Of a stretch of 64,000 nt of DNA, positions 44,756 through 53,636 are shown piece after piece. The position numbers and the translations under genes were made by a program. The notes beneath the pieces were generated by a model. It was not told the DNA's origin. It saw only the letters and a list, made by a program, of their open reading frames with translations, and ran no database searches. The stretch's first letter is position 1, and every line of letters begins with the position of its first letter. The stretch is from Pseudomonadota bacterium (lineage in GTDB: Bacteria; Pseudomonadota; Alphaproteobacteria; Caulobacterales; Caulobacteraceae), in the NCBI GenBank assembly GCA_023386645.1, contig JAEWJI010000062.1, forward strand, positions 1 to 64,000, given 5' to 3'.

Positions 44756-46279
44756 ATGACGATGGCGAGCGGGAGCGGAGTGCTGCTGGCAGGGGTGCTG
44801 GCCGGAGCGTTCGGGATGTCCGGGGGCTCGGCGATCGCTCAGGATCGGGAAGCCGAGGCGCAGTGGTCCAGCCTGCCAGCCCCGTGCCTTGGCGTCGGCC
44901 GGGCGCTCCGGGCGGCTTGCCTGTCGGACGAAGCGACCGGCCGCTCCGTCATTCGCTGGGCCGACCTCGACAGCCTGCCTGAAGGCGCGCCGACCATTCT
45001 CCTGAAGGACAATATCGAAACCCTCGACATGCCGACCACGGCGGGGTCGCTGGCTCTCATCAACAACGCCCCTGGCCGCGACGCGCCTCTGGTCGCCCGC
45101 CTACGCGAAGCTGGCTACGTCATCCTCGGCAAGACCAACCTCTCGGAATGGGCGAACATCCGTTCCTCTGAGTCCATCAGCGGCTGGAGCGCGGTCGGCG
45201 GCCAGACGCGAAACATCTACGATTGGGACCGCACGCCGTGCGGCTCGTCATCGGGCAGCGCGGTCGCGGTCGCCCTCGGTCTCGCGCCAGCCTCGATCGG
45301 CACGGAAACCGATGGCTCGATCACCTGTCCGGCCTCAGTCTTGGGTGTGGTCGGTTTCAAGCCCACCGTCGGCCTCGTCAGTCGCACCCATATCGTGCCG
45401 ATCAGCCATTCCCAGGATACCGCCGGCCCGATCGCCCGTTCGGTCGCGGAGGCCGCGCGAGTGCTGACGGTCATCGCGGGGTCCGACCCGGCCGATCCCG
45501 CCACCGCGGAAGCCGACGTGCGCAGGATCGACTACGCCGCCGCCCTGGATCCCGACAGTCTGCGCGGCGCCCGCATCGGCGTCATGCGCTTCCTGCTGGA
45601 CGACTATTCCGAAGCCGCGCGCGCGGCCTTCGAGACTGCGCTTGAAGTCATGCGGGCCCGGGGCGCCGAAACCGTCGACATCAACGAGGAGCCCGGCGAC
45701 CTCCAGGCGATGGGTCGTCAGGAACTGACCGTCCTGCTGACCGAGCTGAAGGCGGACCTGAACGCCTACCTGGCCTCGACCGACCCCGCCCAGGCGCCGA
45801 CCCGCACCCTGGCCGATGTCATCGCCTTCAACGCCGCCGAACCTCGCGAGACCGTTCTGTTCGGGCAGGATCTGTTCGAGATGGCCGAGGCGACAGCGGG
45901 GCTGGACGATCCGGCCTACCGAGAGGCGCGAGCGCAGTCCCTGAAGGCCGCGGGCGTGGACGGCATCGACCGGATGATGGCTCAGCACCGCGTGCTCGCC
46001 CTGATCGCGCCCACCACATCGAGAGCCTGGACGAACGATCGCGACGACGATGACGACATGCAGGGCTCCGCCAGCCGCATGGCCGCAATCGCCGGCTACC
46101 CGCACCTGACCGTTCCGATGGGCATGGACGGGAGGCTGCCGCTCGGTCTGAGCCTGATCGGCGGCCGATGGGACGATTCGCGCATCCTCTCGCTGGGCCA
46201 CGCCTATGAGCGTGCGCGGGGACCGCTCATGAAGCCCATGACTCTGCGCGCCGAGCCGCGCGACAGGTCGTTGCGCTGA
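44756..46279 (+). CDS. Exported amidase-signature family protein
   Basis: The 507-residue protein has an N-terminal hydrophobic segment ending GGSAIAQD, suggesting periplasmic export, and the amidase-signature core: catalytic Lys in TILLKDNIET, the Gly/Ser-rich GSSSGSAVAVALGLAPASIGTETDGSITCPA containing the cis-Ser and nucleophilic Ser, and GFKPTVGLVSR. The layout resembles exported amidases of the AmiE/6-aminohexanoate and peptide-amidase type that hydrolyse C-terminal or small amides. It follows the DPP-IV-like gene by four bases, so both probably serve peptide breakdown in the periplasm. ATG 44756 is used; ATG 44762 is also possible. Confidence 0.86.
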   Translation: MTMASGSGVLLAGVLAGAFGMSGGSAIAQDREAEAQWSSLPAPCLGVGRALRAACLSDEATGRSVIRWADLDSLPEGAPTILLKDNIETLDMPTTAGSLALINNAPGRDAPLVARLREAGYVILGKTNLSEWANIRSSESISGWSAVGGQTRNIYDWDRTPCGSSSGSAVAVALGLAPASIGTETDGSITCPASVLGVVGFKPTVGLVSRTHIVPISHSQDTAGPIARSVAEAARVLTVIAGSDPADPATAEADVRRIDYAAALDPDSLRGARIGVMRFLLDDYSEAARAAFETALEVMRARGAETVDINEEPGDLQAMGRQELTVLLTELKADLNAYLASTDPAQAPTRTLADVIAFNAAEPRETVLFGQDLFEMAEATAGLDDPAYREARAQSLKAAGVDGIDRMMAQHRVLALIAPTTSRAWTNDRDDDDDMQGSASRMAAIAGYPHLTVPMGMDGRLPLGLSLIGGRWDDSRILSLGHAYERARGPLMKPMTLRAEPRDRSLR

Positions 46280-46411
46280 CCGCCCGAGCTTGGGGCCGAA
46301 TGCCACCGCTCGCCGATCTGGGTCGGTCCATGAACGGTGAACCTCGGCCCCGGCAAGGCATTGTCAGCGGATGACAAATCCGCACTTCCTGCTCGCGCGG
46401 CGAGCGCCTGA

Positions 46412-46672
46412 ATGAGCGAGCTGATCGCCAACGCCATCGGCTCGGCCGCCGCCGTCTGTTCCGTCACCAGCTTCGCGCCCCAGATGATCAAGATCTGGCA
46501 GACGCGAGACGCCTCCAGCATCTCGCTGAAGACCTATTCCCTGACGGTCAGCTGCTTCGTTCTGTGGGTCATCTACGGCGTGATGACCGAGGCCTGGCCG
46601 GTGACGGTGGCCAACAGCCTGGCGCTGCTGATGTCCTCTGGCGTCCTCATCATGAAGTGGCGGTTCCGTTAG
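46412..46672 (+). CDS. SemiSWEET sugar transporter
   Basis: The 86-residue protein is a three-helix half-transporter with the PQ-loop motif SFAPQMIKIWQTRDASSISLKTYSLTVSCFVLWVIYG. SemiSWEETs dimerise in the inner membrane and pass small sugars such as sucrose or glucose down their gradients. The size is exactly that of the family. It stands alone between the amidase and the convergent glycan genes. The substrate is unknown. Confidence 0.88.
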   Translation: MSELIANAIGSAAAVCSVTSFAPQMIKIWQTRDASSISLKTYSLTVSCFVLWVIYGVMTEAWPVTVANSLALLMSSGVLIMKWRFR

Positions 46673-46685
46673 GCGCTCGAACGAC

Positions 46686-46719
46686 GACGGCCGCGAACGG
46701 ATATCCGCTCGCGGCCGTC
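46686..46719. terminator. Long perfect hairpin between convergent genes
   Basis: GACGGCCGCGA (46686-46696) pairs with TCGCGGCCGTC (46709-46719), and the loop itself contains the palindrome CGGATATCCG. It lies between the SemiSWEET and UDP-galactopyranose mutase stop codons and can terminate both; there is no T run. Confidence 0.65.
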
Positions 46720-46739
46720 TGCGGGCTTGGGCTGAGGTC

Positions 46740-49700
46740 TCAGGCCCCGAGAGCGGCGACCTCCACCGCGACCGGGCGCTCCTGGGCCGCGCCCAGCCGC
46801 CGGAAGGTGGCGAGCGCCTGCCCGGTGACCTGGTCCATGTTGTAGTACCGATAGGTCGCCAGACGGCCCACGAAGGTGACGTCCGGGCGCGCCTCGGCCA
46901 AGGCCTCGTACTTCTTGAACAGCGCCTGGTTCTCGGCCCGCGGGATCGGATAGTACGGGTCGCCCTCGGCCGCCGGATATTCGTAGGTGATGCTGGTCTT
47001 GGCGTGCGTCTGCCCGGTCAGGTGCTTGTACTCGGTGATCCGGGTGTAGGGCGTGTCCTCGTGCGGGTAGTTGACGGTCGCGACCGGCTGGAACTGCTCC
47101 TGGTCCAGGGTCTCGTGCCGGAACCGCAGGGAGCGGTACGGAAGGGCCCCGTAGCGGTGGTCGAAGAACTCGTCGATCGGCCCGGTGAAGACCAGCCGGT
47201 CGTATAGCACCTCGTCGACCACATCGCGATACTCGGTCGCCGTCTCGATGTGGATGTTCGGGTGGTCGAGCATGTTCTCGAACATGCGCGTGTATCCGTG
47301 CTTCGGCATCGCCTGGAAGGCGTCGGTGAAGTAGCGGTCGTCGGTGTTGGTGCGGGTCGGCACCCGCGCCGTGACCGACTTGTCGAGCTGCGACGGATCC
47401 AGTCCCCATTGCTTGCGGGTATAGCCCCGGAAGAAGGTCTCGTAGAGCTCGCGGCCGATGGCGTTCACGACCACGTCCTCGGACGTCTTGATCCGCTCCA
47501 CCGGCTCGGCGCGCGAGGCGAGGTAGGCCTCGGCCTGCTCATCCGACCGCAGGTCCAGCCCGTAGAGCGCGTTCAGGGTCGTCCGGTTGATCGGCATCGG
47601 CACCAGCTTGTCGCCGACCTGGGCCAGCACCCGGTGCTCATAGGGCCGCCACTCGGTGAACCTGGACAGGTAGTCGAAGATGTCGGCCGAGTTGGTGTGG
47701 AAGATGTGCGGGCCGTACTGGTGGATCAGGACACCGGCGTCATCCAGCTTGTCGAACGCGTTGCCGCCGATGTGCGCACGCCGGTCGATCAGCAGCACGG
47801 TCTTGCCCGATGAGGCCAGCCGCTCGGCCAGAACCGAGCCGGCGAAGCCCGCTCCGACCACCAGGGCGTCATAGTGCGACCGGCGGGCCGCCGGCCAGAC
47901 CGAGGGGGCGGCGACCGTGGAAGGAGTCGACCGGATCATCGGGCCGTGGCGCTTCTGCACGGCGCCGTCGACCAGGGCCGCCATGCGCAGCTGGGTCTGC
48001 TCCCACGACAGGCTGGAAAGGGCCGCGTCCACGTCCTTGAGCCAGCCGCGGTCCTCGCCCCGCGCGATGGCCAGGGCCTGCTCGCACCCCGCGATGAAGG
48101 CCTCCGGCGTCTCCGCGATGCGGACGGCCTCCAGGTCGCCGTAGTGGCGCACCACGTCGCGGATGGGGGTCGAGACGACCGGCCGGCCGGCGGCCAGATA
48201 CTCGGGCGTCTTGGTCGGACTGATGAAGCGCGTCGACTCGTTGATCGCGAACGGCATCAGGGCCACGTCCCAGCGGGACAGATGGACGGGCAGTTCCTCA
48301 TAGGCCGCCTGCCCCGGGTAGGCGACGTTCGGCCGCCGGGGCAGGTCGTCGGGCGAGATCTTCACCACCGGGCCGACGATCTGCAGATCCCATTCGGGGT
48401 GGGCGTCCGCGACCGCCGCGATCAGGTCGAGGTTCATCCGCTCGTCGATGACGCCGAAGAAGCCCAGGGTCGGCCGGCCGTCGACCGCACGCTCGACCTG
48501 CCGCGCCTTGGCGAAATGGGCGCGGTCGACGCTTGACGGGAAGGGGTGGATGTTGGGGTGCAGGTCCTGCTTGGCCTCGTAGAGGCTGTAGCCGCCGGTA
48601 AAGACGACATCCGCGCTGGCGAACAGCTCCCGCTCGAGCGTGGTCAGCTCCGGCGGGGCGAACTTGAAGTTGGCCAGCTCGTCCATGCAGTCATAGACGA
48701 CGGCCGAGGCCTCGATGTGACGCGCCACCGGCAGCATCATCGGCGTGTAGTACCAGAGCACCGGCTTCTTGATCGAATGGGCCGCCATGGCGTCGTCCAG
48801 CAGCTGGCGCAGGACGGCGTTGCGGCAGGCGCCGTCCACTCCGTCGGGAATGCGAGGCGTGGCGACGATCACGCCGCTTTCGGCGCAGACGCGCAAGTCG
48901 ACGCCCATGGCCGCGCCAGGCTCGGCCGGCAGCGGCTCCTCGAACACCAGTACGGTGCGATTGGCCGCGAACCGGGTCATCAGATGCTGCGGCCGCTGGA
49001 AGACGAAGTTCCAGCGAAGATGCGAGAGGCAGACAATCGGTTCGCTTCTCCCCTGCAACTTGTCGAGCGCGATCACGTCGGCGCCTGCACGGGCGGAAGA
49101 AGCGTCAACCATGGCTTGCCTTTCTATGCTGCGCTGCGAAACGGGCTCGAAGGACCTTTGTTCCGAAACCCCTGAAATATGGCCGGAAAGGTCGAGGCGG
49201 CGACGTTCACAGCCATCCGTGGGGTAGAGAATCCGATCGGGCCTGGCCCACCAGCCCGGCTCGGCGATATTCGTTTCCACACGGCCCGTCGAAAGGCGAC
49301 GAGCCGCTTTCGCGAGCGGAGTGGGCTGGGGGAGGCCGCTCGAGACGTCGAAGACCCCGGGCTCGTAGTGGCCCGACCACTGGGTCAGCAGGCTGTTCCA
49401 GTCAAAACAGCCCAGCAACGACCACATGGTGACCGCCTCTACGCAGACGCCGCGTCTCCGAGCGTCGAGCGCCGCGGTCCAGCAGTGATCGAGCCAACGC
49501 ACCTGCTCGTCGGCCGTGCAGCCCAGGTGGCATTCCGTCACCGCTATCGGAAGACGATACCGGCTCCAGAGGATGTCGAAACACTCGGTCCAGCCGCAGG
49601 GATGGTCGGGCAGCACCCGCACCGCCTCGACATCGGCATAGTCGAGCTCTCCATTGCCGCCGTGGGTATGCGCCGGATAGCGCTCCGTGCGATGGTCCAG

Positions 49701-50486
49701 GAACCGGTCGCTGGTCACATAGTGGTTCAGTCCGATCAGGTCGGGCGGACAGGGATCTTCCGCGATGGCGTCGAGCCTCTCGGCCAGTCCATATCCCTCC
49801 AGCCGTCCGAACAGGGGATGACCCGGGACGACGCGCCCGGTCAGCAGATCCCAGGTCATCAGACGCCGGTCGTTCTCGAACCGCGCCTGAGACTCGCACG
49901 GCGCGGTGCCCCAAGTCTGCCCGAAGTCCTCGGTCTGGACGAGCCGTGCGGCGGGATTCACGGCGCGTATGGCGGCCATCGCCAGTCGGGTGGCGTCGAT
50001 CTGGTTGAGAAGGGCGCGCCAGAACAGGCCTTCGTCCGTGGCGTGCGGATACCAGTGGCCATACAGCGCGCTGAACCGCGCGGTGGTCAGCGGCTCGTTG
50101 ATCGGGGTCCAGTCGTTCACCCACGGGTAGCGCGCCGCCACTTCGCCCGCGAACCGGGCCAGACCATCCGCGAAGCCGGGATCGAGCAGGTCGGTCCAGG
50201 CCGGGCCCGATCCATGGTGCACCAGCCCCACGATGGGCCGCACCCCGAGTTCGCGCAGGCGACCCAGCCGTTCGTCGGCCCACGGCCAGTCGAACCGTCC
50301 CCGTTCGACCTCGGTCCGCTCCCACAGCACGGGATAGCGCAGCGCCTTCAGTCCCAGGCTGGCGAACAGGTCCAGGTCCTCGGGTCGGTCCTGGTGTCCG
50401 GAGAGTACGGTCTGGTCGAGCCACCCATCGCCGACGCGGTTGACGGTGCACTCATGCCCGCCCCAGAGCTCCAGGGGCGCGGTCAC
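46740..50486 (-). CDS. Apparent three-part protein: GH1-like domain, glycosyltransferase, UDP-galactopyranose mutase
   Basis: The frame is open for 1248 codons from GTG 50486, which overlaps the galE TGA (GTGA). Residues about 1-420 are a GH1-like TIM barrel (WGGHECTVNRVGDGW, TPINEPLTTARFSALYG with Glu131, AVTECHLGC with Glu318, TMWSLLGCFDWNSLL). Residues about 480-840 are a glycosyltransferase of the GT-B kind (SHLRWNFVFQRPQHLMTRFA, GFFGVIDERMNLDLIAAVA, SPTKTPEYLAAGRPVVSTPI). Residues about 869-1248 are UDP-galactopyranose mutase (DALVVGAGFAGSVLAERLASS, HIFHTNSADIFDYL, FRGYTRKQWG, TEYKHLTGQ), a flavoenzyme making UDP-galactofuranose. Residues about 420-458 look like read-through of an intergenic region, with a ribosome site and ATG at 49112, so two genes without an intervening stop remain possible. 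Confidence 0.75.
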   Translation of the reverse strand: MTAPLELWGGHECTVNRVGDGWLDQTVLSGHQDRPEDLDLFASLGLKALRYPVLWERTEVERGRFDWPWADERLGRLRELGVRPIVGLVHHGSGPAWTDLLDPGFADGLARFAGEVAARYPWVNDWTPINEPLTTARFSALYGHWYPHATDEGLFWRALLNQIDATRLAMAAIRAVNPAARLVQTEDFGQTWGTAPCESQARFENDRRLMTWDLLTGRVVPGHPLFGRLEGYGLAERLDAIAEDPCPPDLIGLNHYVTSDRFLDHRTERYPAHTHGGNGELDYADVEAVRVLPDHPCGWTECFDILWSRYRLPIAVTECHLGCTADEQVRWLDHCWTAALDARRRGVCVEAVTMWSLLGCFDWNSLLTQWSGHYEPGVFDVSSGLPQPTPLAKAARRLSTGRVETNIAEPGWWARPDRILYPTDGCERRRLDLSGHISGVSEQRSFEPVSQRSIERQAMVDASSARAGADVIALDKLQGRSEPIVCLSHLRWNFVFQRPQHLMTRFAANRTVLVFEEPLPAEPGAAMGVDLRVCAESGVIVATPRIPDGVDGACRNAVLRQLLDDAMAAHSIKKPVLWYYTPMMLPVARHIEASAVVYDCMDELANFKFAPPELTTLERELFASADVVFTGGYSLYEAKQDLHPNIHPFPSSVDRAHFAKARQVERAVDGRPTLGFFGVIDERMNLDLIAAVADAHPEWDLQIVGPVVKISPDDLPRRPNVAYPGQAAYEELPVHLSRWDVALMPFAINESTRFISPTKTPEYLAAGRPVVSTPIRDVVRHYGDLEAVRIAETPEAFIAGCEQALAIARGEDRGWLKDVDAALSSLSWEQTQLRMAALVDGAVQKRHGPMIRSTPSTVAAPSVWPAARRSHYDALVVGAGFAGSVLAERLASSGKTVLLIDRRAHIGGNAFDKLDDAGVLIHQYGPHIFHTNSADIFDYLSRFTEWRPYEHRVLAQVGDKLVPMPINRTTLNALYGLDLRSDEQAEAYLASRAEPVERIKTSEDVVVNAIGRELYETFFRGYTRKQWGLDPSQLDKSVTARVPTRTNTDDRYFTDAFQAMPKHGYTRMFENMLDHPNIHIETATEYRDVVDEVLYDRLVFTGPIDEFFDHRYGALPYRSLRFRHETLDQEQFQPVATVNYPHEDTPYTRITEYKHLTGQTHAKTSITYEYPAAEGDPYYPIPRAENQALFKKYEALAEARPDVTFVGRLATYRYYNMDQVTGQALATFRRLGAAQERPVAVEVAALGA
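49112..49124 (-). promoter_or_regulatory. Internal ribosome site and ATG before the glycosyltransferase-mutase part
   Basis: On the minus strand AAAGG lies six bases before ATG 49112, from which a 790-residue glycosyltransferase-UDP-galactopyranose mutase could be made alone. The preceding 120 bases contain rare AGG and ATA codons and a lower GC content, unlike the coding DNA on either side. Confidence 0.55.
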
Positions 50487-51517
50487 GCCAGCATCCTCTC
50501 GGGCCCGGGGGCGAAGTGCGGACCGAAGCGCGGATTGCGCCGCCACGCGACGGCAGTCGCCACGATCTCCCGCAGTTCGGTATAGCGCGGCCTCCACCCC
50601 AGCAGCGCCTGGGCGCGGGCCGGATCGGCCACCAGCACGGCCGGATCGCCCGGCCGGCGCGGACCGATGGCGTATGGCGTCGACTGCCCGGTCGCCTCGC
50701 TGACCGCCTCGATGACTTCGAGCACCGATCGGCCCTGGCCGACGCCCAGGTTCATCGCCGCGAACCCGGTCTCTCCGACCTCGGCCTCCAGCGCCAGGAC
50801 ATGCGCGGCCGCCAGATCGGCGACGTGGATGTAGTCCCGCACGCAGGCGCCGTCCGGGGTCGGGAAGTCCCGGCCGAAGACCGTCAGGGACGGACCGAGA
50901 CCCAGAGCCGCTTCGATCGCCAGAGGGATCAGATGGCTTTCAGGATAGTGGGCCTCCCCGATCTGCCCTTCCGGATCCGCGCCGGCCGCGTTGAAGTAGC
51001 GGAGCGCCACACCCTCGATGCCGTAAGCCCGCGCATGGGCGGCGATCAGCCGTTCGGCGGCCAGCTTGCTGTCGCCATAGGGGTTGATGGGCTGGGTCGG
51101 ATCGGTCTCGGTCAGGGGTTCCAGCCCCTTGTTCTCGGGCTGGCCATAGACGGCGGCCGTGGAGGAGAAGACGATCCGGCGCACGCCACGGGTGCGCATC
51201 GCCGAAAGCACCGACGCCACCCCGTTGAGGTTGTGGTCCCAGAACAGATCAGGCTCGACGACCGACCGCCCGACCTCGATCAGCCCGGCGAAATGGATCA
51301 CGGCGTCGATGTCATGCTCGGCCATGCAGGCGGAGACCGCCGCCACGTCGCGCACATCGCCCTGAACGAGCGGCCCCCACTGGACGGCCTCGCGGTGCCC
51401 ATTGCTCAGGTCATCGAACACCACCGGGCGGTGTCCCGCCGCCGCCAGCGCCTTGGCCGTATGCGACCCGATATAGCCCGCCCCTCCGGTGACGAGCACA
51501 CGCTTGCTGTCTGCCAT
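50483..51517 (-). CDS. galE: UDP-glucose 4-epimerase
   Basis: The 344-residue extended SDR interconverts UDP-glucose and UDP-galactose in the cytoplasm. NAD-binding VLVTGGAGYIGSHTAKAL, FDDLSNGHREAV, AGLIEVGRSVVEPDLFWDHN, the catalytic Ser/Tyr/Lys in VFSSTAAVYGQPE and NPYGDSKLAAERL, and DGACVRDYIHVADLA are diagnostic of GalE. ATG 51517 has AGGGAG seven bases upstream. Its stop overlaps the GTG of the following GH1-like/glycosyltransferase/mutase frame, so UDP-galactose is made next to the mutase that turns it into UDP-galactofuranose. Confidence 0.93.
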   Translation of the reverse strand: MADSKRVLVTGGAGYIGSHTAKALAAAGHRPVVFDDLSNGHREAVQWGPLVQGDVRDVAAVSACMAEHDIDAVIHFAGLIEVGRSVVEPDLFWDHNLNGVASVLSAMRTRGVRRIVFSSTAAVYGQPENKGLEPLTETDPTQPINPYGDSKLAAERLIAAHARAYGIEGVALRYFNAAGADPEGQIGEAHYPESHLIPLAIEAALGLGPSLTVFGRDFPTPDGACVRDYIHVADLAAAHVLALEAEVGETGFAAMNLGVGQGRSVLEVIEAVSEATGQSTPYAIGPRRPGDPAVLVADPARAQALLGWRPRYTELREIVATAVAWRRNPRFGPHFAPGPERMLA

Positions 51518-51677
51518 GGATGCACTCCCTGTAGGAGGGCAGAACAGCCAAGCCTGAAAGGCGTTCCGGAAGGTCGGGCGTCGGTCACGACGCGCGCCGC
51601 GGAGGCGCCATGGCGGCGCACCCCTCCCGCCGACTGCTGGGCTTGGCTCCGACCGCCGTTCGCGGTGATATGGCGCC

Positions 51678-52610
51678 ATGCCGCATCGTCCCGCCGTCCT
51701 AATCATGCAGCGTCACCTGGCGCCGCTAACCGCCTTCCTGGAAGGTCCTTATCGGGTCTTCCGCTTCTGGGAGGGGCCCCCGGCGGAAACGCAGGACGAG
51801 ATCGCTGCGGTGGTGGTCGCGGGTGAATACTCGCTCGACAAGGCGTTGATCGAGCAGTTGCCGAACCTGCGGCTGATCGCCTGTTTCACCTCGGGATACG
51901 ACGGGATCGACGTGGACTGGTGCCGGGCGCGGGGGCTGGCGGTCAGCCACGCGCCTGGCGTGAACCATGAGGACGTCGCCGACCATGCTCTGGGCCTGAC
52001 GCTGGCGGCGCGGCGACGGATCGTCGAGGGCGACCGAATGGTGCGGGAGGGAGGATGGACCGCCGACGCGCGGATGATCACTCCTTCGATGCGAGGGGCC
52101 AGGCTTGGGATCGTGGGCCTTGGCGCGATCGGAGACGCAGTCGCGCGCCGGGCCGAGGCCTTCGGCATGGAGATCGCCTGGTGGGGACCTCGCGACAAGC
52201 CCGATGCGACCTGGCCCCGCGCCGGGTCCCTGCTGGAGCTGGCGAAAGACTCGGACGTGCTGGTCGTCGCCTGCCGGGCGGACGAGTCCAATCGCGGTCT
52301 GATCTCGCGCGAGGTGATCGAGGCGTTGGGGCCGCAGGGCCTGCTGGTCAACGTCGCGCGGGGCCAACTGGTCGACGAGGACGCCCTGATGGATGCGCTG
52401 AGGGATGGGCGACTCGGCGGCGCCGGACTGGACGTCTTTCAGGAGGAGCCCACCTCCCCTGCCCGCTGGGCCGATGTTCCAAATCTGGTGCTGACGCCCC
52501 ACACGGGCGGCGCCACCACCGCCGGGGTTCAGGGCATGCTTGGGCTGCTGATGCGAAACCTGGATGCGGCCTTCAACGACCGGCCGTTGGTCACCCCTGT
52601 CGGCGGCTGA
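51678..52610 (+). CDS. D-isomer-specific 2-hydroxyacid dehydrogenase
   Basis: The 310-residue NAD(P)-dependent enzyme has the Rossmann motif GARLGIVGLGAIGDAVARRAEAFGM and the catalytic Arg (VVACRADESNRGLIS), Glu (DVFQEEPTSPARW) and His (VLTPHTGGATT) of the family. It resembles glyoxylate/hydroxypyruvate reductases, but phosphoglycerate-like or other 2-keto acid reductases cannot be excluded. ATG 51678 is the first start. It is divergent from galE and ends 64 bases before the sahR ATG; the sahR operator lies between. Confidence 0.86.
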   Translation: MPHRPAVLIMQRHLAPLTAFLEGPYRVFRFWEGPPAETQDEIAAVVVAGEYSLDKALIEQLPNLRLIACFTSGYDGIDVDWCRARGLAVSHAPGVNHEDVADHALGLTLAARRRIVEGDRMVREGGWTADARMITPSMRGARLGIVGLGAIGDAVARRAEAFGMEIAWWGPRDKPDATWPRAGSLLELAKDSDVLVVACRADESNRGLISREVIEALGPQGLLVNVARGQLVDEDALMDALRDGRLGGAGLDVFQEEPTSPARWADVPNLVLTPHTGGATTAGVQGMLGLLMRNLDAAFNDRPLVTPVGG

Positions 52611-52646
52611 GGGTCACGACACGACCGCGATTTCTCCTTGCATAAA

Positions 52647-52668
52647 CATATAAGGATATCCTTATATG
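52647..52668. promoter_or_regulatory. 22-bp perfect palindrome, predicted SahR operator
   Basis: The 22 bases are self-complementary; the inner 20 read ATATAAGGATATCCTTATAT. It ends five bases before the sahR start codon and is the only A/T-rich block nearby. SahR-family ArsR regulators are known to bind palindromes of this general form upstream of methionine-cycle genes, so this should be the autoregulatory site for the whole operon. Confidence 0.78.
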
Positions 52669-52673
52669 TCCGC

Positions 52674-53636
52674 ATGTCCCTGACCGCTAACCAGACCGTG
52701 GAGGCCTTGCGGGCCGCTGGAGAGCCGACGCGGCTTCGGGTGCTGTCGCTCCTCGCGGGCGAGGAACTGTCGGTCATGGAACTGTCGCGGGTGCTGGAGC
52801 AGAGCCAGCCGCGCGTTTCGCGCCACCTGAAGCTGATGGCGGATGCGGGGCTGATCGAGCGGTTTCCGGACGGGGCGCGGGTCTATTACCGCCTGTCGCA
52901 CGACGCCCAGGGGCGGCGCCTGATCGACACGGTCCTGGACATCCTGGCCGACGACGCGGGCGAGGCCGATCATCGGCGGCTGGACGAGGTCCGTCGCGAG
53001 CGGGAACAGGCGGCGGAAGGCTATTTCGAGCAGATCGCGCCGCAGTGGGACCGGCTGCGGTCCCTGTACGTCAGCGAAACCGCCGTCGAGGCCGCACTGG
53101 AGCGCGCCGCCGGCCCCGGCCCGTTCGAACGGGTGGTCGACCTGGGTACCGGGTCGGGGCGGATGCTGACCCTGTTCGGCAGGAAGGCGAAGATGTCGGT
53201 CGGGCTCGATCTCAGCCAGAACATGCTGAACATCGCGCGGGCCAATGTGTCGAAGGCGGGCCTCGACAAGGTGGAGCTGCGCCACGGCGACATCTTCGCC
53301 ACCCGGCTTCCGGGCCAGAGCGCCGATCTGGTGATCGTGCACCAGGTGCTGCACTACCTCGCCGATCCGGCGGCCGCGGTGTCGGAGGCTGCGCGTCTGG
53401 TGATGCCGGAAGGTCGGCTGGTCATCGTCGACTTCGCCCCCCACGAGTTCGAGCACATGCGCGAGGCGCACCAGCACCGGCGTCTGGGCTTCGCCGACGC
53501 CGAGATCCGAACCTGGATCGGGGCCGCCGGGCTCAAACCCACCGCGCCAGTCGCCCTGCCGCCCGATACCGAGGGGCTGACGGTGACCATCTGGACAGCG
53601 GACCGGCCCGCCGTCGCCCAGCGCAGGAGCGCTTGA
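52674..53636 (+). CDS. sahR: ArsR-type regulator fused to SAM-methyltransferase domain (SahR-like)
   Basis: The 320-residue protein has an ArsR winged helix (about 1-90; AGEPTRLRVLSLLAGEELSVMELSRVLEQSQPRVSRHLKLMADAGLIERFPDGARVYYRL) followed by a class I methyltransferase fold (motif I VVDLGTGSGRMLTLFG, GLDLSQNMLNIARAN, VHQVLHYLADPAAAVSEAARLVMPEGRLVIVDF). This fusion is the SahR family, which senses S-adenosylhomocysteine and represses methionine and SAM-recycling genes. ATG 52674 is used; a longer frame from 52638 runs through the palindrome. The metF ATG overlaps its TGA. Whether the methyltransferase part is catalytic is unknown; ligand sensing is the established role. Confidence 0.87.
   Translation: MSLTANQTVEALRAAGEPTRLRVLSLLAGEELSVMELSRVLEQSQPRVSRHLKLMADAGLIERFPDGARVYYRLSHDAQGRRLIDTVLDILADDAGEADHRRLDEVRREREQAAEGYFEQIAPQWDRLRSLYVSETAVEAALERAAGPGPFERVVDLGTGSGRMLTLFGRKAKMSVGLDLSQNMLNIARANVSKAGLDKVELRHGDIFATRLPGQSADLVIVHQVLHYLADPAAAVSEAARLVMPEGRLVIVDFAPHEFEHMREAHQHRRLGFADAEIRTWIGAAGLKPTAPVALPPDTEGLTVTIWTADRPAVAQRRSA

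Noticed and set aside
52611..52673. SAM or cobalamin riboswitch before the methionine operon
   Set aside because: The space before the first ATG is only about 60 bases and is filled by the DNA palindrome; no conserved riboswitch cores are present.
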